From Acidimicrobiaceae bacterium (GTDB lineage: Bacteria > Actinomycetota > Acidimicrobiia > Acidimicrobiales > RAAP-2), in contig PLWZ01000057.1 in assembly GCA_003151235.1 (NCBI GenBank), forward strand, positions 62,001 through 126,000: a stretch of DNA of 64,000 nt, in the 5' to 3' direction. Shown one piece after another: positions 61,976 through 64,000 of this stretch. Each line of letters starts with the position of its first letter. The stretch's first letter is position 1. The notes beneath the pieces are model-generated. The model was given only the letters and a program-made list of their open reading frames with translations. It had not been told where the DNA came from and did not search any database. A program made the translations under genes and the position numbers.

Positions 61976-62259
61976 TACGACGTCGGGTTTGGTGACGGGA
62001 TCGGCGTGGCGGTGTATCCGGCGCCGGTCACGGTTGCGCACAGCTCGTCGACCGAGATGGCGCCCCGATCGAAGGCCACCGAGGCCCGTCCACGGTCCAG
62101 GTCCACGGTCACCCGGGCGACCCGCGGGTCGCGCACCAGCGTCTCTTCGATCAGCGCCACGCAGGACTGGCAGTGCATGCCGGCGACGTCCAGCTCAACG
62201 GTGGTGAGATCGGTCCCGCGAGCCGAGCAGGCGGACGTGGTTGCATCGGCAATTTCCAC
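61975..62259 (-). CDS. CopZ-like HMA-domain copper chaperone
   Basis: A 94-residue protein with one heavy-metal-associated domain. [20 protein letters not shown] contains the copper-binding C-x2-C, and [17 protein letters not shown] completes the ferredoxin-like fold. It probably delivers Cu(I) to the CopA pump encoded immediately downstream, since the stop and start codons overlap by a base. About 20 extra N-terminal residues include one more Cys. The GTG at 62259 was chosen for distance to the domain; the frame is open further upstream without homology. Confidence 0.88.
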   Translation of the reverse strand: MEIADATTSACSARGTDLTTVELDVAGMHCQSCVALIEETLVRDPRVARVTVDLDRGRASVAFDRGAISVDELCATVTGAGYTATPIPSPNPTS

Positions 62260-62445
62260 GGTGTCAGCGTAATTCGGTCCGGCCTGCGCTCGGACGCCGC
62301 CCCGAACTCCCGACCCGGGCGAGGGCCACTCAGGGCCGTTCCGGCGCCCCGTCCGCGGCACGGTCGGCGCGCTGGAAACTCGGTGTGGGAACGTTATCGG
62401 CGCCACACCGGCTGTGCTGGGGACGGGAGCAGACCCGAGTCGCCG

Positions 62446-63264
62446 TCAGGCTTCTGGCGCCTTGTAGTCCCAGATCAGGTTGGCGCTGTCGTCGGTGCTG
62501 AGGACGACCGACGCCGGGTGTTGCTTGTCGATGTGGCCGATCAGCCCGTTGTAGACGGAGTACCCGACCAGCTCCTGGAGCCGCCGTGGGAACCCTCGCA
62601 CGAGCTCTCTCGGCAGCCCCAGCTGCTGGTTCTCCTGCTGGCGGATGTACCCGGCGCAGTAGTTCATGGCCACGCCGACCCGTCGCTTGTCGGTGCGGTT
62701 GGCGCCCCCGCCGTGCCACAGGCTGCCGACGAAGACGAGCACGCTGCCCTTCTGCATCTCGGCGGCGATCGTCTCATGCTGCTCGCGCGGGTCCGGGGCC
62801 TGTTCGTAGAGATGGCTGCCCGGAACGACCCTGGTCGCACCGTTCTCCTCGGTGAAGTCGGTAAGGGCCCACATCGTGTTGCAGATGATCTGGGTGTGGG
62901 GGCGGGGGAGCGGGATGAGCTGATCGTCCGCGTGGATCGGCTGCCCGTCCTCACCGGGACCGATGGCGATGGATGAGAGCGAGGAGATCAGCAGCCCGGG
63001 GTCGAGCACCTTCTCGACCACCTCCAGCACGCCCGGATAGGTGGGGATCCGCTCATAGAGGCGGCCGTGGGCCAAGAGATTGTAGATCCGGGTCGTCCGG
63101 AGACCCTCGAAGACGTTGTCCGCCGGCACGATCCGGAGATCGCGTTCGAGGCGCTGCAGGTCCTCGTCCAAGGCGTCGACGAGGTCCGGATCGATCACCC
63201 CTTCGAGCACCGCAAAACCGTTCTCGGCGATCTGCTGGAGATGGTTGTCGACGACGGTGACCAT
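62446..63264 (-). CDS. Phytanoyl-CoA dioxygenase family protein (Fe(II)/2-oxoglutarate)
   Basis: A 272-residue non-heme iron dioxygenase of the PhyH family. The iron ligands are visible as H-x-D in QPIHADDQLIPL near residue 110 and the distal His in GSLWHGGGANRT near residue 180. Arg residues just after it (KRRVGVAMNY) probably bind 2-oxoglutarate. The N-terminal QQIAENGFAVLEGVIDPDLV is typical. It would hydroxylate an unknown small molecule. It stands alone between the copper chaperone and a divergent gene. Confidence 0.9.
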   Translation of the reverse strand: MVTVVDNHLQQIAENGFAVLEGVIDPDLVDALDEDLQRLERDLRIVPADNVFEGLRTTRIYNLLAHGRLYERIPTYPGVLEVVEKVLDPGLLISSLSSIAIGPGEDGQPIHADDQLIPLPRPHTQIICNTMWALTDFTEENGATRVVPGSHLYEQAPDPREQHETIAAEMQKGSVLVFVGSLWHGGGANRTDKRRVGVAMNYCAGYIRQQENQQLGLPRELVRGFPRRLQELVGYSVYNGLIGHIDKQHPASVVLSTDDSANLIWDYKAPEA

Positions 63265-63396
63265 CGGCCGATCCTACGACCGGCATCTGCCAGATGCTCG
63301 GGCCCGCCGGCACGCTTCGCCCCGACGAATCGCCAGCGTGCCGCCTATGCTCCCGCGGTGGTCGCCAGCTCGGACGACGGGATCGAGGTTCGCTGA

Positions 63397-64000
63397 ATGG
63401 CCCACCCGACGGCTCTCGACGAGCTCTTCGTCCACCAGCTTCCAGAGCTCCTGCCGCGGGTGGCCCAGCCGAGCACCCACTGGCGGGAGAGCTACTTCTT
63501 CGACGTGCATCGACCCGATGCGAGCGGCGACGTCGTGTTCTTGACGATGGCGCACTATCCGGCCCGGCAGAGGATGGACTCCCTCCAGATGGGTCGGATC
63601 GGCGGCGAACCGGTGATCGGCTTGCTCGATCGCGAATACGACGGCGATCCGCACACGACCGACGTGGGGGGAGCGCGGGTCGAGGTGGTTCGACCGTTCG
63701 AGGAGCTGCGGCTCTATGCCGACCCCGACCGCGCCGCCATCGGGATGGACCTCACCTTCCGCGCCCGGACGCAGCCCTATGGGCTTCGACGCGGCACCAT
63801 GCGGGCCGGCGAGGACATCGTGTGGGATCAGAGTCACATCCTGCAGTCGGGCACCTACGAGGGGTCCTATAGCTACGGCGGCACCACCCACGAGGTCGAC
63901 GGCTGGGTCGGCCAACGCGACCACTCATGGGGCATCCGCGACCACAGCCGCTGCCCGTTGTGGTTGTGGTTCCAGATCCAGTTCGAGGACGGCTTCTTGG
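63397..64000 (+). CDS. Unidentified protein, 5' part (DUF7064-like?)
   Basis: The gene runs off the window after 201 codons. The protein starts MAHPTALDELFVHQLPELLP and includes two lipocalin-like segments and the conserved-looking VGQRDHSWGIRDHSRCP. This RDHSWG signature occurs in a group of actinobacterial and proteobacterial proteins with a CrtC/AttH-type double-lipocalin appearance, usually of unknown function. The assignment is tentative because the end is missing. It diverges from the PhyH gene and has no visible ribosome site except a weak GAGG. Confidence 0.6.
   Translation, partial: MAHPTALDELFVHQLPELLPRVAQPSTHWRESYFFDVHRPDASGDVVFLTMAHYPARQRMDSLQMGRIGGEPVIGLLDREYDGDPHTTDVGGARVEVVRPFEELRLYADPDRAAIGMDLTFRARTQPYGLRRGTMRAGEDIVWDQSHILQSGTYEGSYSYGGTTHEVDGWVGQRDHSWGIRDHSRCPLWLWFQIQFEDGFL

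Noticed and set aside
1-64000. CRISPR arrays, rRNA genes and intact insertion sequences
   Set aside because: No regularly spaced repeats, rRNA sequences or transposase genes were seen.

Overview
The window is high-GC, gene-dense DNA with many GTG starts and many 4-base GTGA/ATGA overlaps. It encodes several enzyme types typical of coenzyme F420 users (an LLM-class oxidoreductase, two FDOR/pyridoxamine-oxidase-fold proteins, a FrhB-like protein). It also has TreS-maltokinase, a mycothiol-nitroreductase-type DsbA protein and SPFH/ribbon-helix-helix genes. Together these suggest a free-living actinobacterium, probably of the Acidimicrobiia; that placement is inference from gene content, not from a marker gene.

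Region 1 (1-7800) is core and carbon metabolism: the end of murA, meaB, treS-mak, a phosphofructokinase with pyrophosphate-type residues, a GNAT protein and galT. Region 2 (7800-14940) is a complete assimilatory sulfate module. Siroheme synthase, cysN and cysD run leftward. cysH, a siroheme sulfite reductase, a two-cluster FrhB-like flavoprotein and a 98-residue protein run rightward, the last four tightly coupled. A perfect 15-bp palindrome lies between the two arms. The sulfite reductase-FrhB pair resembles a split version of archaeal F420H2-dependent sulfite reductase and is the most interesting system here.

Region 3 (14968-20800) holds an orphan ABC ATPase, a membrane protein, tRNA-Ala(CGC), and then an island-like stretch: an MFS exporter, a TetR regulator with an operator, an SRPBCC protein, a tyrosine-integrase C-terminal remnant and a DUF4386 remnant. 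Region 4 (20886-34480) is accessory DNA: a two-component system, a seven-repeat secreted propeller, a secreted cyclophilin, FDOR and VOC enzymes, and broken genes.

Region 5 (34700-39936) looks catabolic: alpha/beta hydrolase, zinc dehydrogenase, TIM-barrel isomerase, SnoaL-like protein, F420-type LLM enzyme and SDR. Region 6 (40117-55675) carries an FtsX-type permease, an SPFH/ribbon-helix-helix pair behind a 27-bp palindrome, methyltransferases, a large secreted hydrolase-like protein, and a TetR-regulated heterodimeric ABC exporter with its own palindrome. Acetyltransferases, a lipoprotein, a YHYH-domain protein and a glycerophosphodiesterase follow.

Region 7 (55823-62259) is a probable copper module: a lipoprotein, a PHM-like copper monooxygenase homologue, two multi-pass membrane proteins (one DUF5134-like), a CopA-type ATPase with an extra extracytoplasmic C-terminal domain, and a CopZ-like chaperone. 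The window ends with a phytanoyl-CoA dioxygenase family protein and the start of an unidentified gene. No CRISPR array, rRNA or intact mobile element was seen.
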